From: Chryseobacterium indologenes
GTDB lineage: Bacteria; Bacteroidota; Bacteroidia; Flavobacteriales; Weeksellaceae
Assembly (NCBI RefSeq): GCF_018362995.1
Contig: NZ_CP074372.1
Location: 2,294,001-2,358,000, forward strand
DNA: 64,000 bases
Direction of reading: 5' to 3'
Each line of letters starts with the position of its first letter. The first letter of the stretch is position 1. The notes under the pieces were generated by a model that saw only the letters and a program-made list of their open reading frames with translations, made no database searches and was not told the DNA's origin. Made by a program: the position numbers and the translations under genes. Below, piece by piece: positions 17,703 through 25,693 of the stretch.

Positions 17703-18839
17703 TTAAACTCCGAAGTAGTTACGGATGACGGTTGCTATTCTTTCTCTGTCATCATCTGACAAGTTAGACCCTGACGGAAGACATAATCCGTTATCAAAAA
17801 GATTTTCGGAAATTTTGCCTCCGTAATAAGGAGAAGATTCAAAAACCGGCTGTAAATGCATAGGCTTCCAAAGCGGTCTTGATTCTATATTATCTTCTAA
17901 AAACGCAAGTCTTAAGCCTTCTCTGTCTTTTCCTGTAACCTGCGGATCAACAATAATGGCAGATAACCAGTGATTTGAATAAAAATCATTTCCAGGCTCT
18001 GAGAATACGGTCACTCCTTCAATATTTTTGAAGATATCAAAATAGAAATCGTGCATTGCTCTACGCGCTTCCACTCTATCTTTAAGCACTTCCATCTGTC
18101 CTCTTCCTATTCCTGCAACAATATTGCTCATTCTGTAGTTGAAACCAATATGTGAATGCTGATAGTGAGGTGCATTATCTCTTGCCTGGGTAGAAAGGAA
18201 AACCGTTTTATCTTTATCTTCCTGAGTATGGCAAACCAAAGCTCCTCCTCCTGAGGTGGTAATAATTTTGTTCCCGTTAAAACTTAATATTCCAAAACGT
18301 CCGAATGTTCCACAAGCCTGCCCTTTGTAAGTAGAACCAAGAGCTTCTGCAGCATCTTCTATAACAGGAATCTGGAATTCCTGAGCAATGGCTATAATTT
18401 CGTCCATTTTTGCAGGCATACCATACAGATGAACTACAATGATAGCTTTGGGTTTTGTTCCTTTTTGAATTCTGTCTTCAACGGCTTCTCTTAAAGCTTT
18501 TGGACACATATTCCAGGTATCAGGTTCACTGTCTACAAAAACAGGAGTTCCCCCACAGTAAGCAATAGGATTGGCTGATGCTGAGAAAGTCATTGACTGG
18601 CAGATGACCTCATCACCATGCTCTACTCCACATTCAATAAGCGCAAGGTGCAATGCTGCGGTACCTGCAGAAAGAACGGCAACTTTTGCACTTCCACCCA
18701 AGAACTGCTCCAGATCCTTTTCAAGTCCGTCAACATTAGGTCCCAATGGTGCTACCCAGTTTTCTTCAAATGCTTCGTTGATATATTTTTGTTCGTTACC
18801 TCCCATATGGGGTGAGGACAACCAGATTTTAGTATTCAT
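17703..18839 (-). CDS. PLP-dependent sugar aminotransferase (PglE-like, DegT/DnrJ/EryC1/StrS)
   Basis: A 378-residue aminotransferase of the DegT family. It is most like PglE, which converts UDP-4-keto-6-deoxy-GlcNAc to the 4-amino sugar using glutamate. Residues visible: LSAGTAALHLAL for phosphate binding, IEDAAEALG (Asp162), and the Schiff-base lysine Lys191 in SFNGNKIITTSGGG. The start IWLSSPHMGGNEQKYI is typical of this subgroup. It lies directly between a PglD-like acetyltransferase (18860) and a sugar transferase, and with the PglF/WbpM-like dehydratase at 40994 completes a likely route to UDP-di-N-acetylbacillosamine. Substrate is inferred from context. Confidence 0.88.
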   Translation of the reverse strand: MNTKIWLSSPHMGGNEQKYINEAFEENWVAPLGPNVDGLEKDLEQFLGGSAKVAVLSAGTAALHLALIECGVEHGDEVICQSMTFSASANPIAYCGGTPVFVDSEPDTWNMCPKALREAVEDRIQKGTKPKAIIVVHLYGMPAKMDEIIAIAQEFQIPVIEDAAEALGSTYKGQACGTFGRFGILSFNGNKIITTSGGGALVCHTQEDKDKTVFLSTQARDNAPHYQHSHIGFNYRMSNIVAGIGRGQMEVLKDRVEARRAMHDFYFDIFKNIEGVTVFSEPGNDFYSNHWLSAIIVDPQVTGKDREGLRLAFLEDNIESRPLWKPMHLQPVFESSPYYGGKISENLFDNGLCLPSGSNLSDDDRERIATVIRNYFGV

Positions 18840-18859
18840 ATTTTTGATTAGTAATTTGT

Positions 18860-19453
18860 TTATATAATATTTTTCTTAATAATTCTACCGGGATTCCCCA
18901 CTACAACTGAATAATCAGGGATGTCATTAATAATTACCGATCCGGCACCTATTACACACCATTTTCCTACTTTAATTCCTTGTATTACCGAAGCACCGAT
19001 TCCGATCTGAGAGCCTTCTCCAATTTCCACTCCCCCTGCCAGTGCCGAATTAGGTGAAATATGAACAAAGTCTTCAATCACACAGTCATGATCTACAGAG
19101 GCATTGGTATTGATGATACAGTGTTTGCCAATGACAGTATCTGCATTAATTACCACACCTCCCATAACTACTGTTCCCTCTTCTATTTTCACAGAACCTG
19201 AAATGATTGACTTTGGGTGTATTAACGTGCCAATCTCTTGATTAATTTGTTCTGCAATTTTCTTACGAGTCAGATTATTTCCAATTGAAATAATAAGTTT
19301 TTCTTTATCTTCAGGTAAATTATTTAATACAGGAAAGCCATAGCATTCATTTTTAGTGATATCCTGATCTATGAATGCCTTAATCTTTATCTCATTAGCC
19401 ATTGCAATATCTGCAATTACTTTTCCGTGTCCACTTGCTCCAAATAAATACAT
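18860..19453 (-). CDS. Sugar O/N-acetyltransferase, PglD/NeuD family
   Basis: A 197-residue protein with an N-terminal Rossmann-like part (YLFGASGHGKVIADIA) and a left-handed beta-helix of hexapeptide repeats. It has the PglD-type active site histidine in NASVDHDCVIEDFVHISPNSALAGGV, and ends with DYSVVVGNPGRIIKKN. PglD acetylates the 4-amino group of UDP-4-amino-6-deoxy-GlcNAc. The start is the ATG at 19453; the TTG at 19462 would overlap the preceding gene. It sits between the PglC-like and PglE-like genes, which makes the bacillosamine reading likely, though NeuD-type sialic acid O-acetyltransferases share the fold. Confidence 0.87.
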   Translation of the reverse strand: MYLFGASGHGKVIADIAMANEIKIKAFIDQDITKNECYGFPVLNNLPEDKEKLIISIGNNLTRKKIAEQINQEIGTLIHPKSIISGSVKIEEGTVVMGGVVINADTVIGKHCIINTNASVDHDCVIEDFVHISPNSALAGGVEIGEGSQIGIGASVIQGIKVGKWCVIGAGSVIINDIPDYSVVVGNPGRIIKKNII

Positions 19454-19462
19454 AACGATCAA

Positions 19463-20065
19463 TTAATTTCCCTGAAAGGGTTCTATGGTTACATGTCCAT
19501 CAGCAGAAACTCCTTCTCTTATAAAAACTTTTTTAGCCGTTAAAAAGAAGATTTTCACATCTAACATCAATGATATATTTTCTACATACCATACGTCGTA
19601 ATCAAACTTTTGATTCCACGATATTGCATTTCTACCATTTACCTGCGCCCAACCTGTAATTCCTGGTCTCACGTCATGTCTTCTGGCCTGATGTTGATTA
19701 TATAAAGGTAAATACTGAACCAAAAGAGGTCTTGGTCCAATAAGTGACATATCTCCCTTCAAAACATTGATTAATTGTGGAATTTCATCCAAAGATGTTT
19801 TACGGACGAAAGATCCAATTGCTGTTAGTCTTTCTGCATCTGATAAAAGGGTTCCGTTAGAATCCTTTTTATCATTCATTGTTTTAAACTTTATAATTTT
19901 AAAGATCTTACCGTTTCTACCAGGTCTCTGTTGAAAGAAAAAGGGTTTACCATTGTTAGAAATAAACAATCCAATCATTACGATAAGAAAAATTGGAAGC
20001 AGAAATGTAATTCCTATGAGAGAAACTACAAAGTCGAAAATCCTCTTTAAATAATTTTTGTACAT
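19463..20065 (-). CDS. PglC-like initiating phosphoglycosyl transferase 2
   Basis: A 200-residue monotopic phosphoglycosyl transferase. It has an N-terminal re-entrant helix ([22 protein letters not shown]), the [20 protein letters not shown] segment, the acidic catalytic pair in [28 protein letters not shown], and [22 protein letters not shown], all hallmarks of PglC/WecP-type enzymes. PglC puts di-N-acetylbacillosamine-phosphate on undecaprenyl phosphate. The direct neighbours are PglD- and PglE-like genes, supporting that substrate. Its start follows the polymerase-like gene at 20116 by 50 bp. Confidence 0.9.
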   Translation of the reverse strand: MYKNYLKRIFDFVVSLIGITFLLPIFLIVMIGLFISNNGKPFFFQQRPGRNGKIFKIIKFKTMNDKKDSNGTLLSDAERLTAIGSFVRKTSLDEIPQLINVLKGDMSLIGPRPLLVQYLPLYNQHQARRHDVRPGITGWAQVNGRNAISWNQKFDYDVWYVENISLMLDVKIFFLTAKKVFIREGVSADGHVTIEPFQGN

Positions 20066-20115
20066 TTTTAGAAATTAAGTGTATCAATCATCATATACTT
20101 TTTATAAATATCTTT

Positions 20116-21294
20116 TTAAATTTCCTGTGTTTTTACTGTATAACCAATACCTATAATTATTGAGCTAAAGTACAAAAATTCCGGTATATTGAAAAGATTA
20201 CAGGAAGTCTGTACCAAGGTAAAGTATTGCAAAAATAACGCAAAAATCAGTTTATAGTATATATTTCCCTTTTGAATTTTCCAAAATAAAGCAGCATTTT
20301 TTAAAACAGGTAAAAACTTTAGGAAATAAATAATTAACCCTAAAATACCCGTAGCCATTAAAAGTTCTAAAAAGATGTTATGCGGATGAACACCGTCCTC
20401 ATATAAAATTCTTCCACCTAAAAAACGATTTGAATTAAAGATTTCAATAGCTCTGTTGTATAAAGGTCCTCTTCCCGATGTATCACCATTTGCAACCCAT
20501 TTATACATTCTGTTAAAGCTTGTTATTTGCTCATTTCCATAATGTTCATGTAAAATGACCAAACCTATAAATAACAAAACCAATGTAATTATAGATAACA
20601 GATATTTTTTATTTCCTTTTAAAAGAACCATGTAAAAAGAACATACAAAAACAGCTAATAACGGACTTCTCGCCATAGACTGAATCACATTAAAAAGACC
20701 TAAAAAAAGACAGAAGAATAGAAAAAATGAGTTATAATCTTTTTTACAAAACAGAAGCAAAAATAATGATATGATAAACAATGAGGCTCCTATATGCCCA
20801 TACATAATATAGTATGTACTAAAAATATGATCTAATGTTATAAAACCATATATATAGTTTACAACGAGAAGACCACATAAAATAGTGATACAATAATTTG
20901 TTATGCTCTTGAAATCTACTTTATTGTAATTAATACATAATAATGCAAAACTTGGTAAAAGTGCCATAAATAAAATTCTGAAAATATCTTCATTCTCTGA
21001 TAATAATACATCCTGATTAAAAGGATAATTATTAAACGAATAGATAAGCTTGATGATATAAAAAATCCAGAATCCAACAAGGCTTATTATTGAAACATTT
21101 TTAAGATTAATATTTCTTCTTTCTCTATAGATGATCAATAAAGAAAATAGAATGATTAATATTCTATAAGGGACAGAAAAATTCCTGGGGTCCATTCCCA
21201 AAGGTTTTGCAAAAGAAATGGCGATAGTATTTCCCACCATAACAGACAACAGGAATAGTTTATCAATGAAATTATTATTAATAGTAATTTTCAA
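20116..21294 (-). CDS. O-antigen polymerase/ligase-like membrane protein (Wzy_C type)
   Basis: A polytopic membrane protein of up to 392 residues with about ten hydrophobic segments. The signature of the Wzy/WaaL superfamily is present late in the protein: HPHNIFLELLMATGILGLIIYF, preceded by a large loop with an Arg-rich stretch (TSGRGPLYNRAIEIF). It could polymerise repeat units in the periplasm or ligate the finished chain to lipid A core. The frame opens with a TTG at 21294; the first ATG is at 21240, so the true start is uncertain. A -7-like TAGCTTTG lies about 30 bp upstream. A second polymerase-like protein is at 26838. Confidence 0.82.
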   Translation of the reverse strand: MKITINNNFIDKLFLLSVMVGNTIAISFAKPLGMDPRNFSVPYRILIILFSLLIIYRERRNINLKNVSIISLVGFWIFYIIKLIYSFNNYPFNQDVLLSENEDIFRILFMALLPSFALLCINYNKVDFKSITNYCITILCGLLVVNYIYGFITLDHIFSTYYIMYGHIGASLFIISLFLLLFCKKDYNSFFLFFCLFLGLFNVIQSMARSPLLAVFVCSFYMVLLKGNKKYLLSIITLVLLFIGLVILHEHYGNEQITSFNRMYKWVANGDTSGRGPLYNRAIEIFNSNRFLGGRILYEDGVHPHNIFLELLMATGILGLIIYFLKFLPVLKNAALFWKIQKGNIYYKLIFALFLQYFTLVQTSCNLFNIPEFLYFSSIIIGIGYTVKTQEI

Positions 21295-21322
21295 AATTGC
21301 CTATTTTTTATTTCAGCCAGTG

Positions 21323-21330
21323 CAAAGCTA
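21323..21330 (-). promoter_or_regulatory. Possible internal promoter element
   Basis: The minus strand reads TAGCTTTG (TAnnTTTG), overlapping the stop codon of the glycosyltransferase gene and about 30 bp before the TTG start of the polymerase-like gene. No -33 element is seen. Confidence 0.25.
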
Positions 21331-22560
21331 CTTCTTTTGCTTTAGGGAATGAAATAAAATAGCATCCATATATTTTTTTCCCAATACCGGATACGTTCTG
21401 TTTTCAAAAATCCATTTTCTGCCTTTATCACCTATTGCAAATCTTTCTTCTGAGCTCATATTGGCATAATATAAAATTGCATTTTTGATATCTTCTGCAG
21501 AGGTACTGTTGATAAATTTACCACAATCCGCTTCATTAATCATCGAAGGATATCCGGTGTAAGAAGCAATAATCGGTTTTGCAGCCAACATGTATTCAAC
21601 TACTTTATTCATGGATTGTCCGTAATCCCACACTTTTGAATCTTTAGTTGATAGGTACAGAATATCGCAGGCTTCAAGAAAATATTTAACTTCGCTTTGC
21701 TGGATTCTTTGTAAAAACGTAACATTAGAACAATCTTTTAACTGTTCTTCGTAAGATTCTCTGAGATCACCACTTCCAACAAGTACAAAATGGATATTAC
21801 GATTTTCCTTCATCATCTGTATGGTTTCAATAAAAGGTTCCAACGCATTGGTAACTCCCATACTTCCGGCATAGCCAATGATTACTTTGTCTGATGGCAC
21901 TATCTCCGAAAACGGATTTTTTTCTTTCAGGAATTCTTCAGAATAATTTTCAGGATCAAATCCTAATGGTGAACAATGGAAAGGTTTTTTATATCCGAGT
22001 AATTCTTCTACATGTAAATCCAGCCTTGGCATTGTACCCGCAACCAGATCAGCCTTTTTGTATCCAAACTTTTCTATAAATCCTATCAGTAAAACAAGGG
22101 GATGTGATTTAGAAAAACCGGCCTCTTCTGTCATCGTTAAAGGCCAGATATCACGGATTTCAAAAACCAAAAAACTACCAAATTTCTTTTTCAGATAATA
22201 ACCATAAATAATAGTAAAAATAGAAAGTGATGAAACAATAACCACATCAGGTTTCAGCATCCCGGAAAGTTTCATAGAAAACAGCTTTCTTTCAAAATCA
22301 AACCACGATAAAATCCTGTCTATAGATGCTGTTTTAGTATATTTTTTTGTTTTAATCCATCTTATTGACACCCCATCCTGTTCTTCATCATTATAGATCT
22401 TGTCAGTTTCAGGACAATGGGTAAAATGATTAGAATCTGAAGTTATCATAAGGGTATTATTTCCCTGTCTTTTAAATTCTCTTGCCAAATAAAACAAACG
22501 TGATGGAACTTTTGCGTATTGTGGTGGTGAGGCATATTTGGAAATCAGCCAGATATTCAT
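21328..22560 (-). CDS. Glycosyltransferase family 4 (WbuB-like)
   Basis: A 410-residue GT-B glycosyltransferase. The N-terminal domain shows PQYAKVPSRLFYLAREFKRQGN and DVVIVSSLSIFTIIYGYYLKKKF with FEIRDIWPLTMTEEAGFSKSHP, a pattern typical of WbuB-type GT4 enzymes. The C-terminal domain has KVIIGYAGSMGVTNALEPF, HFVLVGSGDLRES and the acceptor/donor-site segment YMLAAKPIIASYTGYPSMI. It would add a sugar, probably an N-acetylated one, to a lipid-linked intermediate on the cytosolic face. It is one of only two canonical GTs in the locus. Donor and linkage cannot be read from sequence. Confidence 0.88.
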   Translation of the reverse strand: MNIWLISKYASPPQYAKVPSRLFYLAREFKRQGNNTLMITSDSNHFTHCPETDKIYNDEEQDGVSIRWIKTKKYTKTASIDRILSWFDFERKLFSMKLSGMLKPDVVIVSSLSIFTIIYGYYLKKKFGSFLVFEIRDIWPLTMTEEAGFSKSHPLVLLIGFIEKFGYKKADLVAGTMPRLDLHVEELLGYKKPFHCSPLGFDPENYSEEFLKEKNPFSEIVPSDKVIIGYAGSMGVTNALEPFIETIQMMKENRNIHFVLVGSGDLRESYEEQLKDCSNVTFLQRIQQSEVKYFLEACDILYLSTKDSKVWDYGQSMNKVVEYMLAAKPIIASYTGYPSMINEADCGKFINSTSAEDIKNAILYYANMSSEERFAIGDKGRKWIFENRTYPVLGKKYMDAILFHSLKQKK

Positions 22561-22574
22561 CAGTAAGTATGTGT

Positions 22575-23819
22575 TTATTTTAAATTTACAATTTCTTGAA
22601 AATATCCTTTATTATCATTGATGTAAGGATTTTGATTGGAATAATATGAATATTTAAGTGAAATTTTATCATACATCATATTTACTTCATTCGTATTCAA
22701 CATCTTCCACCATCCATAAAAAATATGGGTATAATCTTCAGAAGGTGATAATCCCTTATCTCCTTTTTTAAGATTACTTCTAAAATTGCTATTATTCCCA
22801 TCGACAAAATTATTAAAGGTGTAAATCCCATTTTTGGGGTCATACATTGCAATATTGTTCAGTAATTGTTTTGAAAGCAGCGTATTAAGTTTCTCTAAAT
22901 ATTGAAATTTTGTAGTATCAGACAGAAATGCTAATTTCAGAATATGGAGATAAGCCGGCATTCTCGAAAAATGAGATGCATCCCAATTAACATTCTGATT
23001 CTTTTTTAAGACCACATCCTGAAAATTAGGGTGATCTTTCCAGACATTGGGCTGCAGATACCATACATTATCCTGAAATACTACTTTTTTCTGCATTACC
23101 TTATAAAAAGAGTTTCTAATGTTTATCAGATCCCTCGTAGCAGTAAGTGAGGCATCTTTTTCTATAAGTGACAGGCTTACTCCTGTTCCCATAATATAAA
23201 GCTCAAGATCGGTAAATGCACTATAATAGCTCATATCTCCATTATACTCACCTGTCAGCAAAAACTCGACTCTCTGTTTTACTCCATAGAATTTCCTGGA
23301 TTCTGCTTCCCAAATATTTGCATAGACATTGTTCCAATAGTTTAATATCTCTTTTTTGATGAAATTAAACATTTTGGTCTTTTCGGCATCGCCACGTATT
23401 CCACTTTTTCTAAGATATTCGGAAACTGTAAAATAGAAAGTTCTTTTACTTAAATCATCTATATCTGCTCTATTCTTTATGGTAAGCAGTCTTTCATAAG
23501 TAAAAAGCACCTGCAGTCTTTTTATAATTTCCTGATTTTTCGTATCATAACCATATTGTATAGGAATATATAAAAAAGCGGCACAATCATAAGCTGCATT
23601 GGGCCAATTTGCCATTTTTGTTTCGGAAGTAAAAATATCATTGTAATGGTTGATCAGATTAACTATTTCTGTCGTTTTCAGATTTTGCTGTCTGAATACG
23701 GGCTCAACCGATATTAATGAAGTTTTATTTACAGATGCTTGTACCACCGGACAAATGCTGATGGTACAAAACAAATAAATAAAAATAAACCTCAGTTTAT
23801 AAATTAATAAATTTTTCAT
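22575..23819 (-). CDS. Secreted or periplasmic protein of unknown function in polysaccharide locus
   Basis: A 414-residue protein with a hydrophobic N-terminus (LRFIFIYLFCTISICPVVQAS) that looks like a signal peptide. The mature part is rich in Tyr, Trp and Asn and mostly helical. It includes WPNAAYDCAAFLYIPI, FDLEL-like segments (YYSAFTDLELYIMG), WDASHFSRMPAYLHIL, and NNIAMYDPKNGIYTFNNFVDGNN followed by SPSEDYTHIFYGWWKML. The paired 'NWDASHFSRMP' and 'SEDYTHIFYGWW' blocks look like aromatic sugar-binding and acid/base sites of an (alpha/alpha) toroid lyase or hydrolase, but I do not recognise the family. Its place between a GT and the amidotransferase suggests it acts on the exported glycan. 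Confidence 0.65.
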   Translation of the reverse strand: MKNLLIYKLRFIFIYLFCTISICPVVQASVNKTSLISVEPVFRQQNLKTTEIVNLINHYNDIFTSETKMANWPNAAYDCAAFLYIPIQYGYDTKNQEIIKRLQVLFTYERLLTIKNRADIDDLSKRTFYFTVSEYLRKSGIRGDAEKTKMFNFIKKEILNYWNNVYANIWEAESRKFYGVKQRVEFLLTGEYNGDMSYYSAFTDLELYIMGTGVSLSLIEKDASLTATRDLINIRNSFYKVMQKKVVFQDNVWYLQPNVWKDHPNFQDVVLKKNQNVNWDASHFSRMPAYLHILKLAFLSDTTKFQYLEKLNTLLSKQLLNNIAMYDPKNGIYTFNNFVDGNNSNFRSNLKKGDKGLSPSEDYTHIFYGWWKMLNTNEVNMMYDKISLKYSYYSNQNPYINDNKGYFQEIVNLK

Positions 23820-23850
23820 CTATAAATAGGCATTTAATAATTAGTATCAA

Positions 23851-25680
23851 TTATTGCTTATACAATTTTGGAATATTGTTAACGATTTTTATCACACGTT
23901 CAAAATCCAGTCCTAAAGTATCAAGATACCATCTGATGTTCTGATAACGTGGAGCGTTCTCTATTTCGACAAGTTCTAAAGCTCTTTCTCTTGTCATTTG
24001 TCCTTCTCTGATCTGATTACTTCTGAATGTATCATGTTCTGTAAAGCCAGCTACAGTATAATATACATAATTATAAAAAGCTGCTGTACCATCTCCAATT
24101 CTCCAGGTAGTAGTGGTGTCTATTGCTTTTTCCCAATCATAATGATTTAAAAGAGTATCATCTACCTGCTCTTCATCCCATCTCCAATAATCAAAAATAT
24201 GGTAATAATCCTGCTTATCAGTAAAGCTACGGTAATATTCTCCTGAAAGAGTATCCCAAAGTGAGCTGTTGAAATATCCCGGACTCTGCATCATCGCTCT
24301 GAATCTTTTAGAGTGGTATCTCAACTGTTTCATAGCACCATGGCTGTATACTCTTTTTTCTTCAAAATCAGGTTCAATATCTAAAAATCCTGTTTTAAAG
24401 TGGGTTACTTCCAATGGATTCACCCCCCAAAGATTTAGGTTGATTCCTGTTTGTTTCTTGATATCTTCTACATATCTGAAGAAATGTTTATCTCCTGCTG
24501 TAAGCATTGCCATCATCCCTAAATGCGGAGCTTTAAGCCATGCTTCAAGGTTCATTCTGATATTCTTTCTTTTGAGTGAGATATCGGCAGCTACAATAAT
24601 GTTTTCTACCCCAAGATCTGCACACATACGACTGATATTTCTTCGGCCAAGATCTGTTACCATTCCCCAATCATAGGTATATGTAACAGGTTTCATTTCC
24701 AGCTCTTTTACAATAAGATGTAATCCATAGCAGCTATCTCTACCTCCAGAGAAAGGAACGATACAGTCTAATTCTTTACCTTTTCTTCTGTATGGCTCAA
24801 CCAGTTTAAATAATTCTTCCTTCGGCTTTGGATTATTTCTTGGTTTATAATTTTTACAGTAATTGCATACTCCTGCTTCATCAAATTTTATAAAAGGCAT
24901 TGTTTCCGGAAGTATACATTTTGTACATCTCTTGATGTTTATCTTTTTGTATTCCAGTAAGCCTTCTTCAATTGTATTAAATTTAAATTCAGGAATCAAA
25001 TTTTCTACTCTGCTTTTCTCATCTACAATATTCAGTTTTTCTCCTGAAACAGGGATGTCAAGAATCATAGCTTCGTCTTTTATCTGACTGATATTCTCAC
25101 AGCCAATAATTTTAAGCCCATAATTTTCTGAAGCAAAATAAGTTTTATCTTCATTATACCCCACGTATAAACTTCCGTTATTGGAGAAAAGAAGCAACTT
25201 TCCTATTTCCGGCAATACAAGAGCACATGCAATAACCCCTCTACATAAGGAAAGTATTTCTTTGGGGAGATCTTCAATTTTGTTCTCCTTATTATTAAGA
25301 AATTCTTCTGCAATGGCTACAATAGCCTCGGAATCAATCTTCAGTTGTCTGCTTACCGATAATTTACTCCAAACTTCATCCTCATTTACAATGATACCGT
25401 TGTGTATAGCACATATATTTCCTCTCACCACAGGCTGGTTATCCCCCAGACCATTGGTAATTAACCTACTATGTCCCAGTACAATATTATTATTATACGG
25501 CTGTACTTTGTTCAGTAATTTTTCAATACTATAATCTGCTCTGTTTACCTTATAGTGATTATTTTGATAATAGATCAAACCACTGGAGTCCACTCCTCTT
25601 TGTTCAGAATGTTTTACCAGAGTTTGAAACTTCTGTTTGTTGATATGAGTCTTTGATACGACTCCAAAAATTCCACACAT
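23851..25680 (-). CDS. N-acetyl sugar amidotransferase (WbpG-like) fused to class II glutaminase
   Basis: A 609-residue two-domain protein. Residues 1-~225 are a class II (Ntn) glutamine amidotransferase: Cys2 becomes the N-terminal nucleophile (MCGIFGVVS), with HSRLITNG (Arg72), GDNQP and AIHNGI. Residues ~250-609 are a WbpG/LegG-type PP-loop enzyme with four zinc-type cysteines (Cys252, 255, 272, 275) and the PP-loop VPFSGGRDS (311-316). WbpG-type enzymes turn an N-acetyl group into an acetamidino group using ammonia, normally made by separate HisH/HisF-like partners. Here the ammonia source is fused in cis. The likely substrate is the di-acetamido uronic acid made by the WbpB/D/E genes in this locus. 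Confidence 0.88.
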   Translation of the reverse strand: MCGIFGVVSKTHINKQKFQTLVKHSEQRGVDSSGLIYYQNNHYKVNRADYSIEKLLNKVQPYNNNIVLGHSRLITNGLGDNQPVVRGNICAIHNGIIVNEDEVWSKLSVSRQLKIDSEAIVAIAEEFLNNKENKIEDLPKEILSLCRGVIACALVLPEIGKLLLFSNNGSLYVGYNEDKTYFASENYGLKIIGCENISQIKDEAMILDIPVSGEKLNIVDEKSRVENLIPEFKFNTIEEGLLEYKKINIKRCTKCILPETMPFIKFDEAGVCNYCKNYKPRNNPKPKEELFKLVEPYRRKGKELDCIVPFSGGRDSCYGLHLIVKELEMKPVTYTYDWGMVTDLGRRNISRMCADLGVENIIVAADISLKRKNIRMNLEAWLKAPHLGMMAMLTAGDKHFFRYVEDIKKQTGINLNLWGVNPLEVTHFKTGFLDIEPDFEEKRVYSHGAMKQLRYHSKRFRAMMQSPGYFNSSLWDTLSGEYYRSFTDKQDYYHIFDYWRWDEEQVDDTLLNHYDWEKAIDTTTTWRIGDGTAAFYNYVYYTVAGFTEHDTFRSNQIREGQMTRERALELVEIENAPRYQNIRWYLDTLGLDFERVIKIVNNIPKLYKQ

Positions 25681-25693
25681 TTGTCTTTATTTT

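Noticed and set aside
24269..24676. A 135-codon open frame on the plus strand opposite the amidotransferase gene
   Set aside because: It lies wholly inside a well-supported gene on the other strand, has low-complexity composition and no promoter or family pattern.
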